Shown in pieces: positions 1-8,130 of a DNA stretch of 48,548 nucleotides (positions within the stretch are counted from its first letter, which is position 1; each line of letters opens with the position of its first letter). The notes beneath the pieces are model-generated. The model worked only from the letters and a program-made list of their open reading frames with translations, was not told the DNA's origin and searched no databases. Origin of the DNA: Anaerocolumna sp. (lineage in GTDB: Bacteria > Bacillota > Clostridia > Lachnospirales > Lachnospiraceae); NCBI GenBank assembly GCA_029256725.1, contig JAQSXJ010000023.1:1-48548 (forward strand), given 5' to 3'. The position numbers and the translations under genes were made by a program.

Positions 1-580
1 TCGGTAATTCAACAATACGTACTTCCGGCCCTCTTTTTAACCTTTCACTGACATAGCTAAGCCGTTCCGCTGTATTCTCTGTCAATTTCTCAGCATCTGC
101 CTCATTTATCCGATCTGCCAATTGACGTCCAGGGTTTGTACTGCCAGGATTACCGTGATATTCTTTTTCCGCGAGCTTACCTTCAATTTCCTTTGCTTTT
201 TCATAAAGCAATTTCACATCTGCAGCATCTGTGAAATTCAGAGTCTCAATCTGATGAATAAATTGCTGGATAATATCTTTTAATTCATGCAGTAATGCAA
301 CTTCCTCATCAATACCTTCTGTTTTTTTAGCAAGTACCTCCAGTACTACTGAAGAATCCGTGGTAACAAATATTCTTTGAATATCTTTGATACTGACATT
401 AAGCTTTCTCAGTATTAGTATCTGTTCCAGCCTCTTTATTGCAGTTGCATCATACATGCGGTAAGCATAGTCCTCGCTGCGGATACTGTTGATCAAACCC
501 ATATCTTCATAATACCGCAGGGTTCTGGCTGAAACGTCATACTTTAAGGTTACTTCTCTGATTTTAATAATTTCCTCCAC
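1..580 (-). CDS. MerR-family transcriptional regulator (3' part beyond window)
   Basis: This is a DNA-binding regulator cut by the left edge; about 193 codons are visible. The start is a GTG at 580, with AGAGAGG 7 nt upstream. The N-terminus has the MerR winged-helix pattern: an IREV motif, then SARTLRYYEDMGLI, where Arg-Tyr-Tyr-Glu is the hallmark. An EQILILRKLNVSIKDIQ helix follows. The rest is long, charged and probably a coiled-coil dimerisation helix, with a C-terminal effector region that runs off the edge. There is no Cys cluster in the visible part, so a metal-sensing type is unlikely; a multidrug or small-molecule sensor is more plausible. The intergenic DNA on its 5' side carries duplicated inverted repeats (623-760) that could be its operators. 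The family is certain; the ligand is unknown. Confidence 0.85.
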   Translation of the reverse strand, partial: MEEIIKIREVTLKYDVSARTLRYYEDMGLINSIRSEDYAYRMYDATAIKRLEQILILRKLNVSIKDIQRIFVTTDSSVVLEVLAKKTEGIDEEVALLHELKDIIQQFIHQIETLNFTDAADVKLLYEKAKEIEGKLAEKEYHGNPGSTNPGRQLADRINEADAEKLTENTAERLSYVSERLKRGPEVRIVELP

Positions 581-622
581 ACTGTAGCCTCTCTTTCTTC
601 ATTGTTAGACTTGGAAGGCCTT

Positions 623-760
623 GTGTGAAATATAAATATTTCACACTTCTTATTCAGGCAGTATCGCAAGCAGGCTTGCGATATGCACGGGTGTTATGTG
701 AAATATAAAGCATTTCACACTTCTTATTCAGGCAGTCAGGCAGTACAATAAGCAGGCATG
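623..760. repeat. Imperfect tandem duplication with embedded inverted repeats
   Basis: Two copies of a unit of about 75 bp lie upstream of the MerR gene. Each begins with a palindrome of the form GTGAAATATAAA..TTTCAC (623-646 and 698-718). Each continues with the shared string CACTTCTTATTCAGGCAGT and ends with a second hairpin (663-682, ATCGCAAG-CAGG-CTTGCGAT; the equivalent in copy 2 has decayed). The arrangement could be a paired regulator-binding site or a short duplicated hairpin element. No coding potential is seen. Confidence 0.6.
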
Positions 761-842
761 CTGTATACACAGGTATTATCTTCTAAGTTCTAAATTCAGA
801 TTAGCCGATTACCTAACGGCAGAGTCAAGATAAATATTATAT

Positions 843-1298
843 TTATTTTTGTATGAGCTTTTCAAAACATACAGCTTCTTTATTTCCAGCATATTTTCCG
901 TAGTTATCACGTTTAACATACCCGTTCTTTATATAAAATTTGACTGCCTGCTCATTTATAATTCTGGTTTCAAGCCACAAGGCAGTAAAGCCAAGACTCT
1001 TTGCCTTTCCCTCCAAATATGTAAGAATATCTGAGCCTATATGCTTCCCCTTCTCCCTTGCATACACACGTTTAACCTCAGCTATTTCATTACTGATTGC
1101 TCTTATTGCTCCACACCCTACTGCTTTTCCGTCCTGATTTATTGCCAGTACAAAACAGGAACGAACTTCCTCCATATCTTCAAGAGAAAAAGAATTCTGA
1201 CCGCTGGCACCAGTAATCTGCATTAAATACATCGACAGTTCCTCCAATAATTCCTTAGCCTCTGGACTGTCCTTGGGATTAGTCTCAATAAAAAACAT
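843..1298 (-). CDS. GNAT-family N-acetyltransferase
   Basis: A 151-aa acetyl-CoA-dependent acyltransferase of the GNAT fold. The ATG at 1298 is chosen because GGAGG lies 8 nt upstream; the 10 in-frame codons before it have no ribosome site. The middle shows the usual beta4-alpha3 pattern, an AEVKRVYARE strand followed by KGKHIGSDIL. This corresponds to the pyrophosphate-binding motif A (R/Q-x-x-G-x-G/A), here degenerate. The C-terminal LWLETRIINEQAVKFYIKNGY is the typical motif B, where the Asn and Tyr help bind CoA. The length is normal for a single-domain GNAT. The substrate cannot be read from sequence. It stands alone, with decayed DNA behind it. Confidence 0.88.
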   Translation of the reverse strand: MFFIETNPKDSPEAKELLEELSMYLMQITGASGQNSFSLEDMEEVRSCFVLAINQDGKAVGCGAIRAISNEIAEVKRVYAREKGKHIGSDILTYLEGKAKSLGFTALWLETRIINEQAVKFYIKNGYVKRDNYGKYAGNKEAVCFEKLIQK

Positions 1299-1399
1299 GC
1301 TTAAATACCTCCGGTTGCAGTGTAACAAAGATTACCTACCAATTATTTGAAGAAAGTCTTTTATTGAAATAATCAATTACCTGACTGCCAATATTATGG

Positions 1400-1531
1400 T
1401 TATACGTAATAGTTTTCTCCCTGCATATCTCCTCTGCTGATAGAGCCATAATGCCAGCCACCCTTACAACGGGAGTCCTCCTTTAATTTTGTGACTACTT
1501 TCTTAAATACAACCACCAGCTCCTGATGCAT
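1400..1531 (-). pseudogene. Remnant of a nucleotidyltransferase-like gene N-terminus
   Basis: A 43-codon open stretch starts at ATG 1531 with a purine-rich GGGGAAGGATGGGG leader. Its second half contains KGGWHYGSISRG, which resembles the GS-x-A/S-R-G signature of aminoglycoside-type nucleotidyltransferases. The family's following acidic D-x-D segment is absent and the frame closes at 1400, so at most a fragment is left. A second short open stretch in another frame ends near 1342. The surrounding 1299-1677 holds nothing else I can recognise. The identification rests on one motif. Confidence 0.35.
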
Positions 1532-1677
1532 TTTATAGCCCCATCCTTCCCCTAATTAAATATAATTAGATTCTCTTACATAAAATAATACATCGTTTAG
1601 TATTTTTCATTAATCCACCCTATCCAATTACTAATTTATCATATTCTTATAATATTGTCTCTTCCCCCATAATGGTA

Positions 1678-2241
1678 TTACAAAGATTTACTGACTTTCT
1701 CCAGAGTGTTTCTATTGCGTGAAGTAAATATACTCTTATATTTCTTGCTTCCAAGTACCTTAGAACCAAATTCCGAGGATAAGGTAGAACCCTTTGGTAC
1801 TATCCAGACTGCTTCCGGCAAGGTCTTTCCCTCCGATGAAACGGTATAGAATTGCTCTGGTAATGTTGGCGATAACTCTTTAAAAACAGCTTTAATCTCT
1901 TCCATATACTCTTTCTTATCGCACAGCAGTATATAGTGATGACATTCCTCCTGTGTGGGTATTTTGCTGCTGGCTGTTAAGATTTCCTCAATTTCCTCTT
2001 TATTTCTTATAAATACATTGGCTTCATAGTCAAAATACCTGCTTAACTCCTCTTCAATCATACACTTTAACTCTTCTTGACTTTTATTATGAGTATTGGA
2101 AAATAAAACATTACCGGAAGCTTGTATTGTTTTGATATTTTCAAAACCCATTTCAGAAAAAGAAGCCGCCAGCCTGTCCATCTTCATAGTAGTTCCTTTT
2201 ACATTAACTCCTCTTAAAAAAGCACAGTACCTGTTCTCCAT
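1678..2241 (-). CDS. DUF1697-family protein
   Basis: 187 aa, starting at ATG 2241 with AGGAG 5 nt upstream. The N-terminus, YCAFLRGVNVKG followed by an MDRLAASFSEMGFENIKTIQASGNVLF segment, is the diagnostic start of DUF1697. That family is made of two ferredoxin-like half-domains of about 80 residues; a second half starts near residue 100 (HHYILLCDKK). The C-terminal basic stretch around residues 165-185, with SKKYKSIFTSRNRNTLEKV, is the conserved family end. The biochemical role of the family is unknown to me; it is a common single-gene accessory locus in Firmicutes and Actinobacteria. No operon partner is evident: the next gene upstream ends 50 nt away and has its own ribosome site. Confidence 0.88.
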   Translation of the reverse strand: MENRYCAFLRGVNVKGTTMKMDRLAASFSEMGFENIKTIQASGNVLFSNTHNKSQEELKCMIEEELSRYFDYEANVFIRNKEEIEEILTASSKIPTQEECHHYILLCDKKEYMEEIKAVFKELSPTLPEQFYTVSSEGKTLPEAVWIVPKGSTLSSEFGSKVLGSKKYKSIFTSRNRNTLEKVSKSL

Positions 2242-2291
2242 ATCTTCTCCTCTTTCACTTATACAATTTTGGTAAATGGATTGTCTAACTT

Positions 2292-2660
2292 TTAATCAAC
2301 AATATGGTATCCATCTTCCTTTAGTACCTGTAATGCTCTATCAAAATTCTCTTCTTTGGTTAATATATAGTCCGTGTTATAGGTTGATACAGCAAATATC
2401 CCAATATCATTCCCAGCTAAAAGACCAGATATCTGACTTAGAATGCCTACCAGTGAGAAGTCTAATACTCCCTCAATACGAAAGCCCCTCCATCCATCTT
2501 CCCGTTCCAAGATGCCCTCTGGTGCAAATTCCGTAGTACAGACCAGTGATAATTCCTCATCTGTCTTTCCAATAAATAAAAATTCATCAGACATATTAAT
2601 CCGAGAAACATCCAATATTTTACAGACAATAAATTTATGTTTTAATACCTTTATATCCAT
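2292..2660 (-). CDS. ACT-domain protein (two tandem ACT-like folds)
   Basis: 122 aa. I prefer the ATG at 2660 to the one 3 codons upstream, because AAAGG lies 9 nt before it and would touch the first ATG. The C-terminal half reads LDFSLVGILSQISGLLAGNDIGIFAVSTYNTDYIL in overlapping pieces, with the G-I-L-x-x-I-S turn of ACT domains that bind small ligands, usually amino acids. The N-terminal half (residues 1-55) is shorter and looks like a degenerate partner fold. Stand-alone proteins of this type are probable amino-acid sensors; the ligand is unknown. Codon use matches its neighbours. Confidence 0.8.
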   Translation of the reverse strand: MDIKVLKHKFIVCKILDVSRINMSDEFLFIGKTDEELSLVCTTEFAPEGILEREDGWRGFRIEGVLDFSLVGILSQISGLLAGNDIGIFAVSTYNTDYILTKEENFDRALQVLKEDGYHIVD

Positions 2661-2720
2661 TGGGTTCATCCTTTCAGCACTTTTCTATATTTTAACAACT
2701 AAATTCTCATAAAGCAACTA

Positions 2721-2897
2721 CTAAACCCTATCGATTACCCCTAACATATTTGGATCTATCTCTCTGGTCATAGTATAGGAATAATTTGAGAAATACTTGT
2801 CCCAGAATCCTCTGGCCGTTGGATTTATAGTTCCATGGGTTACATAGATCCGCTTAATTTCACTTGCTCTTAACCTGCCAATAGCAAAATTCAGTAC
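2721..2897 (-). pseudogene. C-terminal scrap of an acetyltransferase-like gene
   Basis: A frame open for 58 codons without a start ends at TAG (2723-2721). It encodes RIYVTHGTINPTARGFWDKY followed by FSNYSYTMTREID. This has the look of the last strand and helix of a GNAT-type protein, where N-P/E-x-A-R-x-F-W is typical. The open frame begins right at the terminator of the GMC gene (2898-2932), so everything before motif B has been lost. I call it a decayed fragment; the family assignment is moderate. Confidence 0.45.
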
Positions 2898-2932
2898 AAA
2901 AAAGGTTAGAAAGCAAGCAACGCCTTCTAACC
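2898..2932 (-). terminator. Rho-independent terminator after the GMC operon
   Basis: On the minus strand GGTTAGAA pairs with TTCTAACC around a 13-nt loop, followed by six T. It sits 22 nt behind the stop of the GMC oxidoreductase. Confidence 0.85.
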
Positions 2933-2954
2933 TGTCAGAAAATAAAGTTAAATA

Positions 2955-4652
2955 TCAACTGAAATATTTTTCTGCTATCTTGTCTGCTGTACGGGTTGCC
3001 ATGGTTTGATTGGTAAGTGTTGGATTAGGACCACCAAGACCATTAAATAATACACTATTGTCGGCTATGTATAATCGGTTAACCTGCTTTGCTTCGCAAT
3101 TGGTATCTGTTACATATCCGATTCTCATGGTACACATAATATGTAGAAATACCCCCGGCGACCAATTTGAACGGATCACCGTTCTTGCTCCTGCTTTTCT
3201 TAAAATATCGGCTGCTATTTTAGCAAGCGTATTACGTTTCATAGCATCTCTTGCACTGGGTGTGTAATTGATGACCGGAATATAACCATTCTCATCCTTT
3301 AGGTAAGGATCCAGTGTTACACTGTTACTTTGTCTGACTTCATCATCTGTAAATATTAATAGACTCAATGTCCTATTATATTCTCGCATAAATGTTTTTA
3401 ACTGTTCACCGACAATATTCCCTTCATAATCCCATGGTACCTCTTCGCTTCTAAGATTCTGTCCACGAAAACCTTGGTCACTGCTGCCATATGCCATAGA
3501 AGCATAGAGTCCGGGACTGGTTCCATAGACCTGAATTACACCATATCCGGGATAATCAAAGCGAGCAGCGGCGTTCTGTCCGACAAAGGGTTTAATATCT
3601 GAAACACCAAGGATATTCATTAATGTCTCTTCTTCAAATATACCAGATACACTGTCAAACCAATGGTTAAGCAAACCTCGACCCACCCAGGGATTCTCTG
3701 GAAGCTTCGAATTTAACCACAGCCTGGGAGTTTCAATACCACCGGCACTCATAACGATTACTTTTGCAGTAAGCTCTCCGGTTTCACCTGTCCAGGTGTC
3801 TCTGAACTCAACTCCCATAGCCTGTAATCCATTGGAACCCTGTTCCGTTAGAACACGTGTAACAAAGGTATTCGGACGGATTTCAACGTTACCGGACCGT
3901 AATGCCCGAGGTACATAACTAACCAGTGTAGAGCGTTTTGCAACACTGTCTACAGAAGGACCTGCGGCACATCCATTCACACAATGACCTCTTAACGTAC
4001 ATCCCACTAGCTGGTTGCTGCTAAAATCGTACTCCGGATCATTTATTAAAGAAATTGGTGCTAATATGGCATTCGGTTGCATACCGTAACCTGGTTCTGT
4101 TAAATTATACGAGGTAGTGGGTTTATAGCCGGCATTTTTAAAACAGTAAAGGAATAATTCTTCTTTCGCTGTCATCGCACCGGTTCCAACCGGTAAGGTA
4201 GCCTCCACTTTCTCATAATAAGGAAGTAATTCTTCATAGGAAATTGGCCAGATATTATTTACTGATTGCGGGTAAGCCCTTGGACAGTTGCCATAGTAAT
4301 GAAGCGTACTGCCTCCAATTCCTGCATTCTGCCAGATATACCCTCCCTGTATGATTTTACGAAACCATGGCGGTTTCTCTCTGTCAGCAGGCCCCCACCT
4401 GAATTTTCCGGTTACATAATCATTCATATCATCTTCCAATAAAGTAAAATTCTTACGCAGCAGCTCAATGCTTAAATCATCATAGGAAGAACTGCCGATG
4501 GCTCCTCTGTCAGTATTTGGGTCAGTCCATTTGCTGTTACCATACCAGGGACCTGCATCCAATACCAGAACTTTTAACCCCTTTTCTCCCAGTTCTTTGG
4601 CGGCAACCCCTCCTCCTCCACCGGAGCCAATAATTATAATATCTGCATCCAT
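2955..4652 (-). CDS. GMC-family FAD-dependent oxidoreductase (gluconate 2-dehydrogenase large-subunit type)
   Basis: 565 aa. The N-terminal dinucleotide-binding motif IIIGSGGGGGVAAKELGEKG at residues 5-24, followed by KVLVLDAG, binds FAD. The segment GNCPRAYPQSV and the cysteine-rich GCTLRGHCVNGC near residue 215 are typical of the gluconate 2-dehydrogenase branch. The C-terminus has the active-site His in FLHIMCTMR, and the Asn in GGPNPTLTNQTMA that completes the GMC His/Asn pair. No signal peptide is visible, unlike the periplasmic proteobacterial enzymes. The gene follows the subunit-3-like gene by 36 nt and ends at a strong terminator, so the two form one operon. The substrate is probably a sugar, sugar acid or polyol; the electron acceptor is unknown because no cytochrome gene is present. 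Confidence 0.9.
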   Translation of the reverse strand: MDADIIIIGSGGGGGVAAKELGEKGLKVLVLDAGPWYGNSKWTDPNTDRGAIGSSSYDDLSIELLRKNFTLLEDDMNDYVTGKFRWGPADREKPPWFRKIIQGGYIWQNAGIGGSTLHYYGNCPRAYPQSVNNIWPISYEELLPYYEKVEATLPVGTGAMTAKEELFLYCFKNAGYKPTTSYNLTEPGYGMQPNAILAPISLINDPEYDFSSNQLVGCTLRGHCVNGCAAGPSVDSVAKRSTLVSYVPRALRSGNVEIRPNTFVTRVLTEQGSNGLQAMGVEFRDTWTGETGELTAKVIVMSAGGIETPRLWLNSKLPENPWVGRGLLNHWFDSVSGIFEEETLMNILGVSDIKPFVGQNAAARFDYPGYGVIQVYGTSPGLYASMAYGSSDQGFRGQNLRSEEVPWDYEGNIVGEQLKTFMREYNRTLSLLIFTDDEVRQSNSVTLDPYLKDENGYIPVINYTPSARDAMKRNTLAKIAADILRKAGARTVIRSNWSPGVFLHIMCTMRIGYVTDTNCEAKQVNRLYIADNSVLFNGLGGPNPTLTNQTMATRTADKIAEKYFS

Positions 4653-4688
4653 CCATGTATCTCCTTTACGTCTTTTTCATCAATCACA

Positions 4689-5300
4689 TTATTCTATATT
4701 AAAATAAATACTTTCTGAGGCCCTTAATGCATGGTGACCATAGGACGGTCCCGGATAATCAATCTGTTCCCAACTAATGGGACGGTATTGAAGTACCCTC
4801 TCTGAAGGAGGAAATAGCCTGGTGCTGCCATATCCTGACCATTCTGAATAGAAACCCATCATAGGAAACCGAATCAGCATACTGTATATATTTATGAGCA
4901 TATCCGCACTATCTAACAGAATTGACGGAATATTTTCAGGTGACTGTGCATATTCCCGAATTAGTAAAAGAGCATCAAGGCGTAGTTCCTCAGGTGCTTC
5001 AAAGAAACGATATACCTGACTGTATTCACTATTTTCATCAACGCATCTAAAGTAAACTACAGTATTCAGTATGTCCACAGCAAAAGCTGCCAGCGGAAAA
5101 TACTGATTCTGAAGGCTTAGTACCATATATTCATCAACATTTTCATCCAAACCACCATAGTATTGAATCATTCCGAATTCTCTGGCAAGATCCGGCGAAC
5201 GCGGTATAATGACATCAACCAAAGCTTGCATTGTCATTATAACTTCATCAAGGCTTTTATCCTCAATCATTTGATTTTGATCATAGAAGGTCCAGTACAA
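4689..5300 (-). CDS. Gluconate 2-dehydrogenase subunit 3-like protein
   Basis: 203 aa. The start is a TTG at 5300 with AGGAG 9 nt upstream; no in-frame ATG precedes the conserved part. The segment VIMTMQALVDVIIPRSPDLAREFGMIQY and the later RFPMMGFYSEWSGYGSTR match the subunit-3 family in pattern: a helical bundle, then the G-x-x-G-Y-x-G-W-x-type aromatic loop. In the classical enzyme the gamma subunit escorts the flavoprotein through the Tat pathway, but here the twin-arginine signal is missing. Direct adjacency to the GMC gene supports a heterodimer. Role by family and context; not proven. Confidence 0.78.
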   Translation of the reverse strand: MYWTFYDQNQMIEDKSLDEVIMTMQALVDVIIPRSPDLAREFGMIQYYGGLDENVDEYMVLSLQNQYFPLAAFAVDILNTVVYFRCVDENSEYSQVYRFFEAPEELRLDALLLIREYAQSPENIPSILLDSADMLINIYSMLIRFPMMGFYSEWSGYGSTRLFPPSERVLQYRPISWEQIDYPGPSYGHHALRASESIYFNIE

Positions 5301-5378
5301 AGCATCAAACTCCTAACAATACCTATATTGTTATTATTATATTTTTTAATATCTTGTTTATTACAATAAAATAATAAT

Positions 5379-5417
5379 GTCCACTGGCCATGCTCCTATT
5401 GAGCACGGCCAGTGGAC
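5379..5417 (-). terminator. Long-stem terminator after the DJ-1/PfpI gene
   Basis: GTCCACTGGCC pairs perfectly with GGCCAGTGGAC. One mismatch and a further TGCTC/GAGCA stem follow, closing on a 5-nt loop. On the minus strand it is followed by an A/T-rich tract with T runs. It lies 84 nt behind the preceding stop and 79 nt before the next start, separating the two units. Confidence 0.7.
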
Positions 5418-5500
5418 AAGAATTCTTGAACTTCATCCTTTAAAATTCAATCTTGCATGGGACTGCTTACTTCCTGCTTCCCTATTGGCAAAATCATAAA

Positions 5501-6085
5501 TTATCTTGCAAATGGATCCTCCTCTTTATCTTCATGCCAGCTATACTCTATCCTATCTGCAATTTCTCTTGCAGCTTCACCCCCAAAGATATCCTTTACA
5601 AATCCAAGAGACATATCCATACCTGCTGATACTCCGGAAGAAGTATAATATTTACCGTCTACAACCCAACGTGCTCTTCCTACCCAGTCTACCTCAGCAT
5701 TAACTGATACCACCCAGTCAAAGGCTCTCTTATTTGATGTTGCCCTTTTACCATTTAATCTACCTGTTTTGGCCAGCAAAGCAGACCCCGTACATACTGT
5801 CAGGCAGTACTGCGATCTGTCTGCCATTTCTTTTATAAGATCTATGAATTCCGCATTATCAACAAGACTTCTGGTTCCCTGACCTCCTGGTAGAAAAAAC
5901 ACACCGGAATATGTACTTATATCGATAGCTTTTGTAACAATTTCTGTTCCCTGTCTGCTCTTAATAAGGCCTCCCTCCAGAGAGAGAAAATTTAATTCTA
6001 CTTCCATTGCATGTCCAAGAATTTCTACCGGGCCAAATACATCCAGCGTTTCAAAATCTTCAAATAATATAATATTGATGATCAT
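5501..6085 (-). CDS. DJ-1/PfpI-family protein (isonitrile hydratase-like)
   Basis: 194 aa. The ATG at 6085 has GGGG 7 nt upstream and begins MIINIILFEDFETLDVFGP, the typical start of the ThiJ/AraC-associated PfpI group. The nucleophile elbow TVCTGSALLA places the reactive Cys near residue 98. The downstream SSGVSAGMDMSLGFV carries the conserved Ser-Ala-Gly-x-Asp turn of the isonitrile hydratase/GlxA branch. No AraC DNA-binding domain is attached. The protein probably acts on a small reactive metabolite as a hydratase or glyoxalase-like enzyme; the exact reaction cannot be told. It is monocistronic, with its own terminator. Confidence 0.85.
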   Translation of the reverse strand: MIINIILFEDFETLDVFGPVEILGHAMEVELNFLSLEGGLIKSRQGTEIVTKAIDISTYSGVFFLPGGQGTRSLVDNAEFIDLIKEMADRSQYCLTVCTGSALLAKTGRLNGKRATSNKRAFDWVVSVNAEVDWVGRARWVVDGKYYTSSGVSAGMDMSLGFVKDIFGGEAAREIADRIEYSWHEDKEEDPFAR

Positions 6086-6133
6086 ATGAATTCCCCTGCC
6101 TTTCACACAGCCAGAATACTTTTGTCTGTGGGC

Positions 6134-6934
6134 TTACATTGTGTTTCGAATGACACTGACTTTATTCATCTCGTCAACCTGTTCTGAACTTTTGGCTGTC
6201 ATCTCGACCCAGGCAGGTCGGAAACCACTCTTTATAGCATTTCGCACTGACCGTATATTACACCAGGCAGCACAATAAAAAGGTACCTTTCCACGTTCTA
6301 TTACTTCCACTGCCAGGCGGCTTGTCAGAGCTGCTGCTATTCCCTGCCTCCTGTATTCCGGCAATACATCAATTCCAATCTGCCACATAGTATCACAATC
6401 CGCCGAACAGCCTGCCAGACCAATGATTTTATCACCATCATAAGCCGCAACGCCTAATACATCCAGAGTTTTTCTCGCCTCACATAAAGCATTGCTCCAC
6501 TCTTCTTTATAAAGGTCTGTAAAATCCTCTCCAGTCAGAACTTTTAGCGGATACTTACAGGGTAATGCCTTAAGCACCTTAAGATCTGGAAGAAAATACT
6601 CAGCCATATGACAGATTCTCATATTCCTTTTCTGTAGTTCGTCGTTTAAGACATGCATATTAGGCGTTTCGAAACAGTGTTCCATAGGATACTTCTCAAT
6701 ATATGCCACAACAACCTCCTCAATTTCTTTGTTTATGGAGGCTACAATATTATCGCCATAAGATATTAAATTACAATAAAGTGGCAGCTTCAAATATTTT
6801 CTGGCAGCAGTATTATTCTGTGAGTAAACTATTTTATTCTCCTTTTGTAAAAAATCCTCCGGTAAGCAATTAGCATCAATTGCAGATTGCTCCATGGCTA
6901 TTCTAAGTACTTCCTGATTTGTCATAAGCCTCAT
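6134..6934 (-). CDS. GNAT-family acetyltransferase (two-domain type)
   Basis: 266 aa, ATG at 6934 with AAAGG 7 nt upstream. The first 120 residues form a divergent N-terminal domain (MTNQEVLRIAMEQSAIDANC start). The C-terminal half is a recognisable GNAT domain: IIGLAGCSADCDTMWQIGID, then VLPEYRRQGIAAALTSRLA with the R-R-x-G-I-A acetyl-CoA loop, then CNIRSVRNAIKSGFRP. The gene follows the metallophosphoesterase by only 4 nt and is probably cotranscribed with it. Substrate unknown. The N-terminal domain resembles that of other clostridial GNATs with a decayed tandem GNAT fold; I infer this only from length and hydrophobic pattern. Confidence 0.87.
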   Translation of the reverse strand: MRLMTNQEVLRIAMEQSAIDANCLPEDFLQKENKIVYSQNNTAARKYLKLPLYCNLISYGDNIVASINKEIEEVVVAYIEKYPMEHCFETPNMHVLNDELQKRNMRICHMAEYFLPDLKVLKALPCKYPLKVLTGEDFTDLYKEEWSNALCEARKTLDVLGVAAYDGDKIIGLAGCSADCDTMWQIGIDVLPEYRRQGIAAALTSRLAVEVIERGKVPFYCAAWCNIRSVRNAIKSGFRPAWVEMTAKSSEQVDEMNKVSVIRNTM

Positions 6935-6938
6935 ATCC

Positions 6939-7832
6939 TTACCTTTCTATCGTATCTGAACTTTCACTGTAAAGAGTACAAACTATTATCTGTGGTCTGT
7001 TAAAAACCCTGAGGGGGATAATACTATTACCCAGTCCTCTGCTTACAATTTCAGTTGTTTGATTCCTATTATATTTTCCACTTGTATATTTTGGGAACAA
7101 TCCCTGTCCTGGTGCAACAAGTCCGCCTATAAAGGGCAGCCTGAACTGTCCTCCATGGGCATGGCCTGAGAAAACCAGGTCTATCTCATTCTGAGCATAG
7201 GTATTTATAAACTCAGGTCTATGCGAAAGAAGAACCGTATATCTATCCGCCCTGTCTTCTTTAATACCTTCCAGTAAATTTTCAAGAATTAACTTTTCTG
7301 AAAATCCATTAAAATTTCCATTTAGTATTTCATATACAGGATCATTGACACCTGCAAGATTTATTGTTGCTCCCTTATATTTAAGCTCAATTAACTTATT
7401 TTTTAGTGGAATTACTCCTGCTTTTATCAGCTGCTGCTCAAGTTCCGGATATTCCTCGGTCAATCCTTCATGGTTGCCGGTTACATAATATACAGGTGCA
7501 AGCTTTACTGCTCCTTTGATAAAATCCATAGCTTTATCAATATCTGTCCGGTGGCTGTCAATTAAATCACCGGTCACTACAATGATATCCGGTTCAGCCT
7601 TTTCTATCTTCCTTAACAGCACTGCTTGCCCTTTACCAAATTCCTTATTATGCAAATCAGATATTTGAAGTATCTTAAAACCCTCAAAGGCATTTGGTAA
7701 TTTATTGGAAGAAATGGTTATATAGTCGGTTTTGATAGCATTATCTCCCCAATAAAGCCCTATGCATAAGAGCAGCAGAAATATTACGACCAGTGGTAGT
7801 CTATATTTTCTGAATAATTTTCTTATTCGCAT
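6939..7832 (-). CDS. Membrane-anchored metallophosphoesterase (YkuE/YaeI type)
   Basis: 297 aa. A basic N-terminus and a single membrane helix (residues 13-28) anchor the enzyme. The extracytoplasmic domain contains the complete calcineurin-like metal-site set: ISDLHN (D59, H61), VTGDLID, VTGNHE, LLSHRP and FSGHAHGGQ. That is the five-motif signature of YkuE/YaeI proteins; YaeI cleaves UDP-diacylglucosamine-type lipids and YkuE is a Tat-exported cell-wall enzyme. AAGGAG lies 10 nt upstream of the ATG. It is followed at 4 nt by the GNAT gene. The family and catalytic competence are clear; the substrate is unknown. Confidence 0.9.
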   Translation of the reverse strand: MRIRKLFRKYRLPLVVIFLLLLCIGLYWGDNAIKTDYITISSNKLPNAFEGFKILQISDLHNKEFGKGQAVLLRKIEKAEPDIIVVTGDLIDSHRTDIDKAMDFIKGAVKLAPVYYVTGNHEGLTEEYPELEQQLIKAGVIPLKNKLIELKYKGATINLAGVNDPVYEILNGNFNGFSEKLILENLLEGIKEDRADRYTVLLSHRPEFINTYAQNEIDLVFSGHAHGGQFRLPFIGGLVAPGQGLFPKYTSGKYNRNQTTEIVSRGLGNSIIPLRVFNRPQIIVCTLYSESSDTIER

Positions 7833-7890
7833 CCTTTTTCTGCTCCTTTCCCTTCTGAGCTTCTACCTGTTGCACAAGCATAACCGCAAC

Positions 7891-8130
7891 TATACTACTA
7901 ATCATATACTGCTGCCTATTCTGCTACTATACTGCTGACCATGTACAGCTGCCTATACTGCTAATCATATACTGCTGCCTATTCTGCTGACCGTGTACAG
8001 CTGCCTATACTGCTAATCGTATACTGCTGCCTATTCTGCTGACCGTGTACAGCTGCCTATACTGCTGCCTATTCTGCTGACCGTGTACAGCTGCCTATAC
8101 TGCTAATCGTATACTGCTGCCTATTCTGCT
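7891..8130. repeat. 52-bp tandem repeat, about 4.5 copies, overlapping the sbcC 3' end
   Basis: A unit containing CTGCTAATCGTATACTGCTG and a following CTATTCTGCTGACCGTGTAC segment is repeated with few changes. One copy has an 11-bp insertion of a sub-unit (ACTATACTGCT), one lacks 14 bp, and the last one ends inside sbcC. Read on the minus strand, the first copy encodes the last codons of SbcC. The array therefore looks like serial duplication of the gene's tail into the intergenic space. There are no spacers, so it is not a CRISPR array. Confidence 0.9.

Noticed and set aside
7891..8130. Possible CRISPR array
   Set aside because: Units of 52 bp follow each other without unique spacers, contain internal sub-repeats, and run into the sbcC coding end. 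No cas genes are near.
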